From assembly GCA_015680685.1 (NCBI GenBank), contig MNCI01020920.1, forward strand, positions 42,924 through 106,923: a stretch of 64,000 nucleotides of DNA, read 5' to 3'. Below, piece by piece: positions 45,860 to 57,683 of the stretch (position 1 is the first letter of the stretch; the number at the start of each line of letters is the position of its first letter). The position numbers and the translations under genes are program-made. The notes below the pieces were generated by a model, which saw only the letters and a program-made list of their open reading frames with translations, made no database searches and had not been told where the DNA came from. Source of the stretch: Gnetum montanum (taxonomy: Eukaryota > Streptophyta > Gnetopsida > Gnetales > Gnetaceae).

Positions 45860-47060
45860 TCTTTTATACTAGCTTACTTAGGCTTGTGGAAAGGATTCAC
45901 CTGCCAGATGTTGATAAATCAATTTTTATCTAGGCTTTTAGGTTTGTATATGATAATGACCCTAGAAGAAAAGGTTTAATTGATTATATAGGGCCACTAC
46001 CATAATCTCTAAAACATAGCTTGTTTAGGTATGTGTGTGGGGTTCAAATAGAGAACGTTATCTCTAGGTTGAAATTTTTCTTTGCATATTCTAAGATCAT
46101 GTCATTTTTTGCTAAATGCCTTGTGCACTTCATTCAAGGATAGAGATACCAATCAATTTTTGTAAACCACATTTAGGTCAATCAATTTTTCCTTTTGTGC
46201 TAGGTTTAGGTCAAGATCCAAGTCATAGGCTATTAAGAGTGTCTAGAGCTTAGATTGAATTAGGAGTGTTGGAAGTTTTTCATACACCAACGCATAGGGA
46301 CAGTAGCCAATAGGAAGTTTCCATGTTAAGCAATAGTCCTAAAGGGAATCATTGAGTTTGGTGCTCCAATCTCTCTTATATTTTCTAATAGTTCTTGTTA
46401 GAATCTTTGTGATCTCCTTGTTAGTAACCTCTACTTGACCATTGGCTTGGAGGTGATAGGGTGTTATTAATTTATGTTCAACCCCCAAGTGCTGCATGAG
46501 TTTTCAAAAAGTAACACCTATAAAATGGGTTTCATCATTAGAAATTAGTGCATATGGAAACCCAAACCTATTCACAACATTTTTTTGTACAAATCAAGTA
46601 GTAGTACAGGATGTATTATTGATGATGGCTATTACTTCTACCTATTTGGTACAATAGTCAATAACTATGAAAATATAGGCCTTTTTGTTGAACATGGGTG
46701 TGATGCGACCCATGAAATCTATGCCCCATATGTCAAAGGATTCCAATAGTTTAATCCATTATTAAGGACCCTACATTCATGCAATCATCCCACCATCTCA
46801 TTGGTAGTGTTCAAAAGATAAGACAAAATGGTGAGCATCCTTGAAGATTATGGACCAATAGTATCCTACGATTATGATTTTTATGGTCATGCATCTCTCT
46901 ACAAAGTTGCCTTCACAAGGGCCTTCATGAGCATCCTAGAAAACATGCAATTGATTAGCATCATGTACATACTAATGAACTAGGCCATTAGTAAACATTT
47001 TGTAAAGGTGTCTTTTGATTTCCATGAAGAGTTTAGCTTGATAAAAAAACTATTATTTCT
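45860..47060 (-). pseudogene. Element D integrase
   Basis: On the minus strand the core begins FDIWGIDFMGRITPMF, then VIDYCTK, FGFPYALISNDETHF, and HLGVEHKLITPYHLQANGQVEVTNKEI. The first Asp and the Glu are present. The middle motif, normally ISDGGSHF, reads ISNDETHF, so the second Asp is displaced or lost. The C-terminal region (DYGSGPI, near 45990) is weak. The zinc-binding domain lies at about 47060-46800 with stops. The words FDVWGIDFMGPF and VDYVSKWVEA are the Athila forms expected here. Confidence 0.75.
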
Positions 47061-47249
47061 TCCTATAGAGCAGATCTCATGGCATCTCATGATTGAGAAG
47101 ATAAGTGAGAATGCCATCATACTAGTTTGGTTCCATGTGTACTTGTTCATTTATTGCACTAGTAAAGAGGAGTTCATTAGGAAATTGGTCAAAGAGTGGG
47201 CTCTCCTTCTCTTTTCCATTCTATCATAACCAAGACAAGTGATCAACAT

Positions 47250-47585
47250 TCACACTCTTAGTCCCCTTTCAATCTACCATTTCAAGATTGAATTCCTAAA
47301 AAATCATTAGCCACTGTATGACATAGGGGCTTACCATTTGCTTATTCATGAGGAAGGGGATGGAACTATGATTAGTATGCACAAATACTTAATATCCAAG
47401 CACATAGTGCCTAAACATTTCTAGAGCATGCACCACTACCAATAATTCTTTCTCTGTGGTAGTGTAATTGAATTGTGCATCCACAATGCTTTCACTTGTG
47501 TAGTGGATGTAATACGGATGTTTCTCATCATCAAAATTTATAAGCATATCTCCAAAGGAATAATTAAATTCATCTATCATTATAT
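47250..47585 (-). pseudogene. Element D RNase H
   Basis: This is the RNase H domain linked to RT. The open piece at 47389-47580 reads HPYYIHYTSESIVDAQFNYTTTEKE, then LLVVVHALEMFRHYVLG, close to the plant gypsy pattern ASKTLNDAQ.NY.TTEKELLAVV.A..KFR.YL. It has stops on both sides. Confidence 0.75.
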
Positions 47586-47589
47586 GAAT

Positions 47590-48430
47590 GGCCTAGATTA
47601 GTCAGGTGCTCATAAAATTGGAGTCTCTACAAGCCTCTACTTGAGGTTTTGAAATGCATTTTTACATTATTTAGTCCAAATGAATGTAGCATCTTTCTTC
47701 GTTAGCTTGATAAATGATTTTTCTATCTTAGAGAAATTCTCTATAAATCACTAGTAGTAGCCAATGCGGGAAAGGAATGACTAAACATATTTGATAGTTT
47801 TTGGTTTGTGGATGATTTCTTGGATGAAATTTAATTTTTTAGTATCTACCTTGATCCCTTCCTATGAAATTTTGTGCCCTAGTACAATGCCTTCTTGGTC
47901 CATGAGATGGTTCTTTTGCCAATTGAGCTATAGATTTTTTTCCACACATATTTTGAGTAGTTTCTCAATGCAGTCCAAGGCTTAGTTGAATGTAGTGCCA
48001 TAAGTGGAGAACTCATCTATGAAGACTTCCACTTTGCTATAAATTTACTACTGAAAGATTCTTAAGACCATGCGTTGGAAAGTGGTAGCAACATTGCACA
48101 TACAAAAAGGCATCTTGCAACATGCAAATATCCCCTAGGGATGTATGAATGTTGTTTTGGCCTAGTGTTTTGGTGCAATATTGATTTGGTTATAGCCACT
48201 ATAACCATCCAAAAAATTTTAATAACAATGTATAGATATGTTGTCCAACACCTAATCATTGAATGACAATAGAAAATGATCTTTGAGTGTTACCATGTTT
48301 AATAGCCTAAACTTAATACAAACATGCCATTTGACACCTCTCTTTGGAACTATAATGAGTGAGCCTTGCCTTAAGGAGTTTCTCAATATACTCTTTGATG
48401 ATTTGATTTAATTTTGGATTCAACTACTAT
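47590..48430 (-). pseudogene. Element D reverse transcriptase
   Basis: On the minus strand the text runs YIEKLLKARL, LIIVPKRGVKWHVCIKFRLLN, then SKVEVFIDEFSTYG (active site; the second Asp of the usual MDD reads Glu), QEGIVLGHKIS, GIKVDTKKLNFI, SFLSRIGYY, FSKIEKSFIKLTKKDATFIW. This order and wording match Athila RTs. Part of the fingers region between 48300 and 48050 is poorly readable. Stops and frameshifts make it inactive. Confidence 0.75.
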
Positions 48431-48759
48431 TGTGGTTTCCTCTTGGCTTCATGGATAGATCAATATAAATGCAGTGCTGGCATATCCATGGATCAATTCT
48501 AGTAAGTTTAGGATATGAGTAGGAGAAGGTTATTGGCCATCTATTGATTACTTTCAATAGTTTTTATTTTTTATTAGGACCAAGTTTGGCATTAAGTATG
48601 ACTGGCTTTCCATTCTTTAGGAATGCATATTTTAAGTTGGTCGGTACAGCTTTCAAGTCTAGGGGCTCTTATTTGAAATTTTTAGGGATCTCCAACTCTC
48701 CCCAATTAGTTCATCCATGCCTATGACATAAGCACATCTTAGGCTCTTAGTAGGTTCCA

Positions 48760-49490
48760 TGTGCATTGTGCTACTTTTAGAATTAGCAGTTAGTTACTTG
48801 ATGTCCTCTTGTTTTATGGCTACTAGTTATAGACACCTTCAAATATATGCTTCATGTGCACACTACTTGCATGTGGAAATAGATTCTCATTTCATAGAGC
48901 ATATTTTTGTGACTAATTACACTCAGTATCACTATATGCAATGCATGGAACTCACTTTTTCTTGATCTTTCCAAAAAAATTTTAGATATCGCTAGGAAAA
49001 GATCTTTCATGCCCATTCTTATAACAACAATGCTTAGCCATGTTGTTCATAGAATGATTTGGATGTCCCCATTGTAGTTCTCAACCTTGATTACTAGGAA
49101 ATTAATAAGATAAGACCATCCATAGATGGTGGTCATAATGTCCTCTACCAATCCTAATGTAATAGTAATAAACTAATCTATCAATCCTAACTGGATATTG
49201 CTCTTTTGGAGAGGTATTAAGTTCTAAGTAGTATACATCTCATGAGAAATCAAGTTAACACCAGAACTTAAATTCAAAAGATCTTTACATGTTTCATTCC
49301 CAGCAATTTGTAAATAGATAAGAGGACTCCTAAGATTAGCTAATTTCTTAGAAAGGTTTCCAACGTAGATCCAATTAGATATGGCATGAGTGAGCATAAT
49401 AATATGGATTTTAAATGGCATTTGAATTGAATGGTTCCTGATGGAATGGTTTGTAGAGGATGAGGTAGGAGTAGGATGACCAACCACCTG
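48760..49490 (-). pseudogene. Element D aspartic protease region
   Basis: The frame 49224-49487 ends CKDLLNLSSGVNLISHEMY and continues after a stop with LGLVEDI and WSYLINFLVIKVEN, matching the Athila protease pattern (LLDLGASVNLLPYSVY, GIVEDVLV, VDFIVLD). The catalytic Asp reads Asn (LLNLS for LLDLG), and Gly of the D-x-G motif is also altered. The upstream Lys-rich part (49487-49330) is the gag-protease linker. Confidence 0.7.
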
Positions 49491-51929
49491 AGTTTGTGAG
49501 GGCTTAATGGAATTTTTGGATTAGAAGAATGGTCTTTTATAAACATGATGTTCTAACCCACTCAATTGATAAATTGGTTATAGATTGATGACCCTTATGG
49601 CATTACATTGCTATGGCTAGGCTAGAAGTTCATCTTGCATGAATAGAGTAGGTGGTAGCTATCTTGAGGGTGGAGGAACATGTGTAGGAAAAGGAAAATC
49701 ACAAAGATAGAGTGTGGTAATCCTCATGGAATTTGGAGAACGAGCTCTATAGTATTTAGGAGGATAGTAGTGATGTTGAAATGGAGAAACATGATTGGAA
49801 GAGTCACGTTGAGATAGGGGTTACTAAACATCATACCCATATGGATTTGGTTATCTATAAGGGTACTACTACCTTGTCAGTGGTAGCACCCATGATTGTG
49901 GGTTTTTCTACTACTGATACTACTCATATGATTTTGATAGAGTTCTACTTTGATAATATTGTGGTTGCTAATGGAACTACCTAGGATTGTCTTGAGGATA
50001 AGCTGAACTTCTGGATTTTTATCATTTTACTAATGGATTCAAAGCATACACCCCAAGCTCTTGTAAGTGTGATACGATGTTCATATTGGCAGATGTCACA
50101 TCCATCACCATCATCTAACTCATTTTTCATAACTTCCTCTACTACAATAATCTTACCATTACTCTTTTGATTGGCATGTTCATATTCCTTTTTCCTCCTA
50201 TGGTCACAATTAGTACCTTGTTCTTTCAACTCTTTAGAAATTTTTAAAATAGCTTTAAATATGTTATCCATAGAGTTCCATAACTAATCTACCTTAGTCA
50301 AGATTTTAGAGGTAGATTTTTGATTTTTTAAGGTTTTCTAATTCACCAGTTCATGAAGTGATGATTCTTCTTAACTATCATAAAATTGGACCTTCCTCTT
50401 ATGAATGGAAGGATCATAGTTATATTTTTTTGCACTTTCATGTTTCTTCAACTCTCCTTCTTCTTTTGCTACTTACTCAATCTACCTTTGGACCTAATGG
50501 GATCTTAATTCTAATAGTCTTCCTTGGGCATAGATCCTAGGAGTTATTCTTATTTTAAAGTGAAGCCCATCTATAATTTGGTGAAGTTGTTCTTGCTAAG
50601 AGTAACCATAGCTAGGGAATTGATGTAATAAGGAATAATGTCTACCCATGAAAGCATCAAAGGACTCATGTGTTCCTTGATTCTAACCCTAGATCTACCT
50701 TCTTATATTGGACACTTGAAAGTATGTTTGATACTTATCATTGAATAGTTCAAGAATCATACTCCATCTACAGATTGATTTTGGCTCGATGGACCAATAC
50801 CAAATTTTTGATTCTTTAATGAGTGTCCTAGGAAATAACTTAAGCTTTTGGTAGTCATTTTCAATGGTTTGTAAGTAAGCATCATGAAAACCTTAAAGAT
50901 GATTTTGTGAATTAGAATTATACCCCTCCCACACCCCCCACCNNNNNNNNNNNNNNNNNNNNNNNNNNNNNNNNNNNNNNNNNNNNNNNNNCACAAACTT
51001 TGGGATGTTTTTCATTTCTAGCCTTTATAGCTAGCTAACTTTCACATGCCTTGTAAAAATTGTAATTTCCATTGTGATGTTTAGCATACTTTAGGTGATA
51101 GGCCTACGATGCCCTCTACTACCACTTCACTCATGGTGATAGGGCTCTCTTGAATGCCTACATCCTAGATCTTGACTTGCATATGATCCCTATGATCGTC
51201 TCAATCTTGTTGATCGCCTCCATCATGATCATGTCCCCTATGGTTACACTCAAAGCCAAAATAGGAAGAATATGATGATGAAGATGAAGAGGAAGAAGGA
51301 GTAGCACTATCATGATGCCTACCACCCCATATTCAGTGGTCATGGAAATGATCATGATCATGCTGCTTTCTTGCATCCTTACCATAACTCCCCTCCTTCA
51401 ATCCCCCTTTGTCATGGCATTTGTACTTGCCAGAACTAGGATTATGTACCATGGACTACAAGTTCTAGTTTTGATCTCCTTCACCAAAGTCAAAGAGAGG
51501 AGTCTCTCTATGTGAAAAATCCCCAAAGAAGGGGTCTCCACCATCTTTTTTCTACATCATGAAAATCATTAGACCACTTCCCCTTCGCAGATTTGTAATG
51601 CTACTAGTTGTCAATCCCTCATAAATTGTGCATTAGTGGAATGATAATCCATGGCATCACTATTCTACATAACATATTCAACATGAAGCCCTTGAATGCC
51701 CAACCACATAAGATTTTATTGATGTATTGTAGGAATCGATCAATCGGAATGTAACACAATGTTGCCCTCCATGTCTGACCATGGCAGTTGTTCATCCTAC
51801 TATAGGATGAAGGTGAAATTAGGTACCTACTCATCAGGATGAAGATATACCACTTTGTATTAATAGGACACCTACTAGTTTACTCTATCAGAGTTGTGTG
51901 AAGAACCACTCCTATGAGAAGAAGACATC
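49491..51929 (-). pseudogene. Element D gag
   Basis: On the minus strand it starts at ATG 51927-51929, MSSSHRSGSSHNSDR, a Ser/Arg/His-rich start common in plant gypsy gag. The middle (51400-51150) is Asp/His/Ser-rich in shifted frames. The piece 50271-49981 contains a knuckle start, CDICQYEH (C-x2-C-x3-H), near codon 58 and aligns with the element B nucleocapsid piece. A 49-base N run (50943-50991) interrupts it after a C-rich stretch. Many stops are present. Confidence 0.6.
50943..50991. other. Assembly gap (49 N)
   Basis: The gap follows CACACCCCCCACC in element D gag. The missing sequence is unknown. Confidence 0.95.
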
Positions 51930-52071
51930 TTGTATTAGAAGATAAGAAATACAATGTGCTTTCTTATAATTTTTGTAGTTATTTTGATATATTATATGAA
52001 CTTAGGGTTCATTCCAATGATGTTAAATATTTTTTTACTATCTCCTAGTTAGTGCATGTAACAAACAAAAG

Positions 52072-52091
52072 GTCCCTGACAATGGTACTAA
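52072..52091 (-). promoter_or_regulatory. Primer-binding site, element D
   Basis: The minus strand reads TTAGTACCATTGTCAGGGAC next to the LTR. It is the Athila tRNA-Asp site (TTGGCGCCGTTGCCGGGGAC) with changes of the C-to-T or G-to-A type. Confidence 0.7.
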
Positions 52092-52726
52092 TGATGAGGG
52101 ATGAGTATACCCTACATCCAACCATATGAATTACAAGCATTCATGTGTAATCTGGTTGAATTCAATAGACATTAAATTTCCATGTACATTATTTCTAGGA
52201 GGTGAAATCAAATCATGATGATTTTTGTTATATGGTTAAGCATAATTGAGGCACATGATTTTTATTATTTTATATTTTATTCATGTACAATTAACAACAA
52301 GTTAAAACCTAATTTATGAACCAATTTAACTAATCTAATCACTAATTAATAAATAACTATTCTAACATAAGCATTTGGTTATACTTTCTATGCACATCTT
52401 AAATGCATATAATATTGTTAGATTACCAAGTGTTAAGTGCTACTAGGATTACCAAGTGTTGTATGTTATTCTCAAAGTGGTTGTACTTATGTGTTTAATG
52501 TATTTAGCTTAATTAATTAATTAATTAAAGTCTAGTTTATCTTAGTTAATTACATAATTAATAAAAATAGTAAATGTAAAAGTAAATCATTAATCTATTC
52601 CAAGTGTTATAAGGTTTGATCAAAAGGCTCATCTTTATTGCCATTTACACTGGTGTGCTCAAGTAAACATCCATACACTTTCTAACTCCTACTATGGACA
52701 CTTAAAAAAATATTCTAACCTGGCTG
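52092..52726 (-). repeat. 5' LTR of element D, truncated
   Basis: It aligns with 40911-41363 from TGATGAG. It keeps the R/U5 side, including TTTATTGCCATTTACACTGGTG, which has a counterpart in the element B LTR. It ends at about 52726 before the TATA box and U3 repeats, so the element's own promoter is gone. Confidence 0.75.
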
Positions 52727-52734
52727 GGGTTCAG

Positions 52735-53900
52735 TGGTGGGAACCACATCATACCCTGCCTATTGAAAATTGTATCTGGCTAACAAGATGCTTAGGAAGC
52801 ATATGCAGTTAGGTCCTCCTAAGCCTATTCCCTTCTTAGCCATCCCCATAGCCTCATCATCTTAGAATGCCAATGTAAGTGGAAGCAACCAATGAACAAG
52901 CACTGAGGCTTGGAAGCCTACTACACAAGCAAACGGTAAATCTCCTCCCTAGGAAATTTGCCTCTTGGGTTGAATAGATGCGGTAAAGGCCACCAAAATG
53001 ATAGATAGTAGAAAAGACATCTTGGACGTATTAACATAAGTTAAATAGGCTCTCAAACAAAAGAACACAACTCTAAGCTTATGTGACCTAATAATGACCT
53101 CCTCTACTCACTGTGAGGAATTAGTGAATGTGTTAACCTTTATTTCTATTAAGAAAGATATTTTAGTAGATGAAAAGGCCATCCAAACTATAATGTGTCC
53201 CTCCAAAACCCAAGAGTCAAGGTTAACACTATTGATGTTCTGTGATGAGGCAGTCAAGGATGACCCTAAAACGGGCAAGGTTACCAATGCACCAATGTTT
53301 ATAATAATTTGTGTAGGACAATATATAATCTCTATGGTGGAAATTGAAAAAGGAGCAACAATCAATGTCATCCCATTTTCTATCATTAACAAACTTGATC
53401 TAATTTACTAGATCAAGCCAACGAAAATGATGTGCTTAAAATTATTCAATGGAGCATGTGTTGTTATAAAGGGAATGGTCATGATAGATTTTGTGGTAGG
53501 GGAGAAATTCCCTAGTATTGCTAAGTTCATTGTTTTTGAAGAGATTCCTAGGTTCAAATTGATCTTGGGGAGGTCCTAGCTAGCCTAGTTATGAGCCATC
53601 TCTACACCTATCGATCAAGATATCCACCTACCCTATGTGGGTAGAGAGGTGGTAATATATGGTGATAAATCCTTTGAACATCAACAATGTTGATGCAAAA
53701 AAATGATTAGAAGTAGAGTTCTCTGAAGACACATCACCCATTCAAGATGGAAGCCAATTCTATCTAGCTGATCTACCTAAACAATCAAATGAAATGAGCA
53801 ACCATCCTAAGGGAGCTCTATGGGTAGAATGACTGTTTTGCGTAATCGATGAAGGTTTAGGCAAGTATTACCTTGTGCCCCCTAGGGCTTTCACACCTCA
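52735..53900 (+). pseudogene. Element F: Tat gag end and protease
   Basis: The frame runs through RKDILDVLT, LSLCDLIMTSSTHCEELVNVL and then the protease: MVEIEKGATINVIPFSIINKL, FVVGEKFPSIAKFIVFEEIP, FKLILGRS. The usual catalytic D-x-G reads E-K-G, so it is inactive. A part beyond (53700-53890) reads VEFSEDTSPIQDGSQFYL and YYLVPPRAF. The open segment is 53094-53411; other parts have stops. The 5' LTR and most of gag are missing because element D adjoins at 52726. Confidence 0.7.
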
Positions 53901-54106
53901 TAACCCACATTAGGTTAGGAAACACTTACATAACTAAGGTATCCCCTTATTCCATTTGCATGTCTTGCTTACCTTTTGGATTTTGTTTTTTATATTTACA
54001 ATTGACTAGTTATTCGCATCTTGCATTAGTTATTTCATTTCTTTAGTTTATGTAGTTTTTCATAGCTTTTCCACTTTCAAAAAAATAAAAATAAAAATAA
54101 AATAAT

Positions 54107-54215
54107 AATAAAAAGAGGCCTACTAAGGCCTAAAACTGGCAACTCACTTTCCTTTGTGTGATGGCCCAAAATGACCTTAAACTAGCGATTTCGCTTCTAC
54201 CATGGCCGTAAACTG
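54107..54215 (+). repeat. Minisatellite core copies in element F
   Basis: Three to four copies of GGCCTAAAACTGGC or GACCTTAAACTAGC-type units, the same family as 1655-1992. A further copy lies at 56150-56185. Confidence 0.6.
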
Positions 54216-54685
54216 GCATGGGTCCACAAGCGACCTAATTGCATCAACTAAATCACAAGTTAAAATTCTCACAACATTATATAAAATAGAGGAAAATGCT
54301 AGATAAATCATCATTACATTTCCATTAAGTTACCAATAAAATATGTAGTTCAAGTGTACATCTAAGACAAACAATTGTTAAAAAATAGAAAATTTCCCAA
54401 TAGCAAGACTACATTTTGGGCTGCTCAGCTAGTGATGTTAGGTGGGGGCTATGGTTATTCTTCCTCTTCCTTTTCTGCTGCACTAGGGCCTGCACCATCA
54501 CCCAAAACCTACTTTAAACAAAAATAAAACAATAAATTAGCTAACAAATAAAGTAACATGCAACATAGTCATTAAATAAATAAAAATAATTCAAACTAGA
54601 TCAACCTTAGATGGACCTGTGTTCATATTTGGAAGCATCATGTCAAGGCCTACCTCCAAGAATTAGAGGATTTTCCCTCCAATAG

Positions 54686-55003
54686 CTATCTCCAATCCTC
54701 CTCATTTAGGTCAATACCCACAATGGTCTTTTCTTTCTCCATAATTGTCCATGAGGGTAGCCTTGGTGAAAACCTAGTGGAGGAGACCTCTCCCAAAGGT
54801 AAAATAATGTTTCTCTCTAGGCTTCCACTCATCACTACATTGCTTGAAAATAGTTCATAAGTTTTCATTGTGCCACTTCCATCAAGGAACATGTAGTAGC
54901 AACAATGCTCCATGAACTCATTTTTATACCTTTTAAGGTATGCCTCATATTTCCACTTATAATGGTGCTTACAATTATTTTCAGTTTGACCCCTTTGATA
55001 CAC
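54686..55003 (-). CDS. Antisense ORF in Tat element F
   Basis: An uninterrupted 105-codon minus-strand frame starts with MYQRGQTE, contains KWKYEAYLKRYKNEFMEHCC and LPSWTIMEKEKTIVGIDL, and ends near 54686. In the same frame, past a stop, GDGAGPSAAEKEEEE appears at about 54440-54500, a C-terminal style common in plant element proteins. Some Tat elements are known to carry antisense ORFs with a plant-mobile-domain-like product; this position and strand would fit, but I cannot see a diagnostic motif. A minus-strand TATA-like AAGGTTTAAATAGGAG lies upstream near 55885-55900. It is likely a remnant. Confidence 0.3.
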   Translation of the reverse strand: MYQRGQTENNCKHHYKWKYEAYLKRYKNEFMEHCCYYMFLDGSGTMKTYELFSSNVVMSGSLERNIILPLGEVSSTRFSPRLPSWTIMEKEKTIVGIDLNEEDWR

Positions 55004-56305
55004 TTTGGTACTATAATCCTTCTAGGTCTAGTTCTTTCGTGCTAGTAGGTCCATTTGTAAATCTTTTCTAACTTTTTTGTCAAGCTCTTAAGAGCATATC
55101 TTTCAAATGGGAAATTTAAAGAAATTTTCTAACTCGTAAGTGCATAACATTAGAGCATAGCACTCCCAAGTGTAAAAATCTAGGTGTGATAGCCATGACC
55201 CTCATGGTTACCCTGACCACTCTATTATGCTCTAGCACCTAGCCCCACTTAAGCTGACTATCATGCTCTATGCACATGTCTTCTAGTCATCTTGACCTTG
55301 GACAAAAGAAAAAAATGTGTGGGTACAAAATCCATTTCAGTCTTGTCCTGTGCAACACATGGTATGATGAAAACCATTATCCTACACCATGTTCAGTATG
55401 TAGGAAATCCTTGTCCCATGTCACATGAAGTACATAGAAAAAACTTCAAATAGAAAATCTAAAGAATTTAAAAACTCACAAAATCTATCATGCTTACTTC
55501 CCCTTCTTAGCCATGGTCTCTATGGTAGCCACAATGATGATGGTGGTCCCTACAAAGGGTAGGTTGCCCTCAAAACTCCAAAACCCCAAGGTAAATAAGG
55601 AAAGGAAAGAAATCACAAGGGTAGAGCATAGTACATTACCTTGCCAATGATGTCTCTCTTTAGTCTTCTATGCGCACCCTAGGTAGGCATCTCACTGTGC
55701 ATTTTCCCTCATCCATGTTGATGAGGCTAGGGTGTTGGCATTCACTATGGCACATAATAGTCAATGTCTATGCTCTTTCTTTCCTATTCTACTTTACTAT
55801 GCTCTAATTCCGCTTCACCTTGGCTATGCTATGATCAGTAAATATTCATTTTAACTTTTGAAAATGATAGGCTGACCAAGGTGAAAACTCCTATTTAAAC
55901 CTTTTCAAGGTGAAGGACACATCACCCTCTTGGGTACTATCCCATGTCTCACGTGTAACACAGGATGAGCATAGCACCTAGACTTACAAATGTTTTCTAA
56001 CTTTTTCAGCATTCCAAAACTTAGAAACTTTTTTACATTTTTTCTAATTTCCTTGTAAACACCCAACCTAATTCTATGTTTAAAACCTTCCTATCCTTGC
56101 CTAAATTGATGCATCTAACAGAATCAATGTTTCACTATGACCTTAAACTAGCATTCCTAGGGCCAACCAAGGCCCCAAAATTAACTCCCACACTTGCTTA
56201 CCTAATCCAAAAAGTGCAGAATTAGGAAAATATTTATATCATTTTCTTCCTTATCTTATGCATTTTACACTATTAAGGTAGGTTCTACTTCACATTTTTT
56301 GGGTT
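55004..56305. other. Spacer of element F
   Basis: No coding region. AGCATAG/CTATGCT words recur (55150-55280, 55630, 55760-55830) as in Tat U3 regions, so it may contain LTR-derived sequence. One minisatellite core lies at 56150. Confidence 0.35.
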
Positions 56306-57052
56306 GTGTTGCAGGATACTTGGCAAGATTGCAACATGAATGCATGTGAGCATCTTCATTTACCCTTGGCCTTTTTTGGACCTTACGGTGATTCTATGGA
56401 ATGCATAAACACTAAATTTCTTGACTATGAGCCTATGGCTTATGACACATATGTAGCATCCCTAGAGGCATCCCTAGATTGGCCAAACCATCTAGTAAGA
56501 GCTTTGGATCTAGAGGTAGATGATGTAATTGAGGATCCTCTCATTGATTTTCCTTTAGTGACATGTAGAGGCAAGGCAAAGACACTAAAACTTAGTTCCT
56601 TGTTATAGAATTAACTCAAACATAGCATCACTAAAGTCCTTAATGATAACACCAAGAAATTTGCATGGTCTTATGAAGACATGCCGGGCTTGGACCCTTG
56701 CATAATACAACAAAACATTATGTTTGATCCTCATGTAATGCCAATCAAACAAAAAGCTCACAAGGTCAAGCCTGAGGTGGTGTTAGCAATTTATGATGAA
56801 ATCACTAAGCTTTACAAAGCTAGTTTCATTTGGGCAATTGACTACATAGATTGGATTTCTAACATTGTAGTTGTTTTTAAGAGAAATGGAAGCATACGCA
56901 TTTGCATAGACTTTTGGTATCTTAATAACATGACCATCAAAGATGATTTTCTATTGCTTATTATTGACCAACTCATCAATACTATGGCTGGTCATGCTTG
57001 CTATCCTTCATGGATGGGTTCTCGGGGTGTAACTAGATTTGAATCAACCTAG
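56306..57052 (+). pseudogene. Element F: reverse transcriptase N-terminal part
   Basis: A linker (56306-56608, ending KTLKLSSLL) is followed, after a short broken stretch, by RT: FAWSYEDMPGLDP, MPIKQKAHKVKPEV, LYKASFIWAIDYIDWISNIVVV, GSIRICIDFWYLNN and INTMAGHACY. It then stops at PSWMG, where SFMDGFSGY would be expected, before the catalytic YVDD region. The next bases already match the 3' untranslated region of element A (from about 2880), so RT palm, RNase H and integrase have been deleted. The Tat-lineage call rests on the KDDF.LP.ID.LI..TAGH wording and the LTR. Confidence 0.8.
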
Positions 57053-57630
57053 AGCACCAACTCAACACCACCTTCATGACTCTTGGGGTATGTTTTTGGG
57101 CTAGTCAAGCCTAAGAAGATGTAACACAACTCATCTCAAGAAGGAAATACCTATCCTATAGATGCAACATGGTTGCACCTAAACAATATTTGTTGAGTAA
57201 CATGTAGTCCACCTAGCAACAAACATCTCATAGTTTCAAAAGAAAAAAAAGTGAGGAATTAAAAAAAATGGGACAAATCAAGTGCCCAAGAAAAAAATAG
57301 CAAGGTTGCCATTTTGAAATCAATCTAGCCACAGATCAACCATCTCACATGCACTTCGATGAGAGGTCAAGGGTAGGCCATCTCTGTATGTTGACTCCCT
57401 TACAAACACTCCAATGAGGGATCAAAATTTGGTGACAAGCCATCATGGTGCCACATTCTACAGCAGCATGAACAATAAGCATCCTTCCAACTTGGTATTC
57501 TTTGGTCCATCTCCTTAACCTACTCTTTTCCATACTTCATTTCCCTAGCATTCCAAAGCATAGTGAAGTAATGTCTAATTGGGCATTGATAAGTAGTGTT
57601 GATGTCATGCTTCTCATGGTGTTTCATATT
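57053..57630 (+). other. 3' untranslated region of element F
   Basis: It aligns by eye with 2880-3488 of element A, including the A-rich run at 57236-57300 and the TTGACTCCCTTACAAACACTCC block near 57392. Confidence 0.6.
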
Positions 57631-57683
57631 CTTTGTCGACATCTCTTGAGCCACTCCTCCAGACATCAACAAAGAGGGGCCAA
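57631..57683 (+). promoter_or_regulatory. Stem-loop and polypurine tract of element F
   Basis: Arms 57631-57644 (CTTTGTCGACATCT) and 57661-57674 (AGACATCAACAAAG) pair imperfectly. The purine tract AAAGAGGGG follows, then the LTR. Confidence 0.7.

Larger units (their letters stand above)
40911..52726 (-). mobile_element. Element D: Athila-lineage LTR retrotransposon
   Basis: The LTRs are 40911-41531 and 52092-52726 (truncated). In minus-strand order the element has 5' LTR, PBS, gag, protease, RT, RNase H, integrase, spacer, internal promoter-like block, third ORF and 3' LTR. RT and integrase wording fits Athila. It inserted into the RT of G2. The outer part of its 5' LTR, with the U3 repeats and TATA box, is missing at 52726 where Tat element F begins, so the target duplication cannot be checked. 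All reading frames are broken. Confidence 0.8.
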
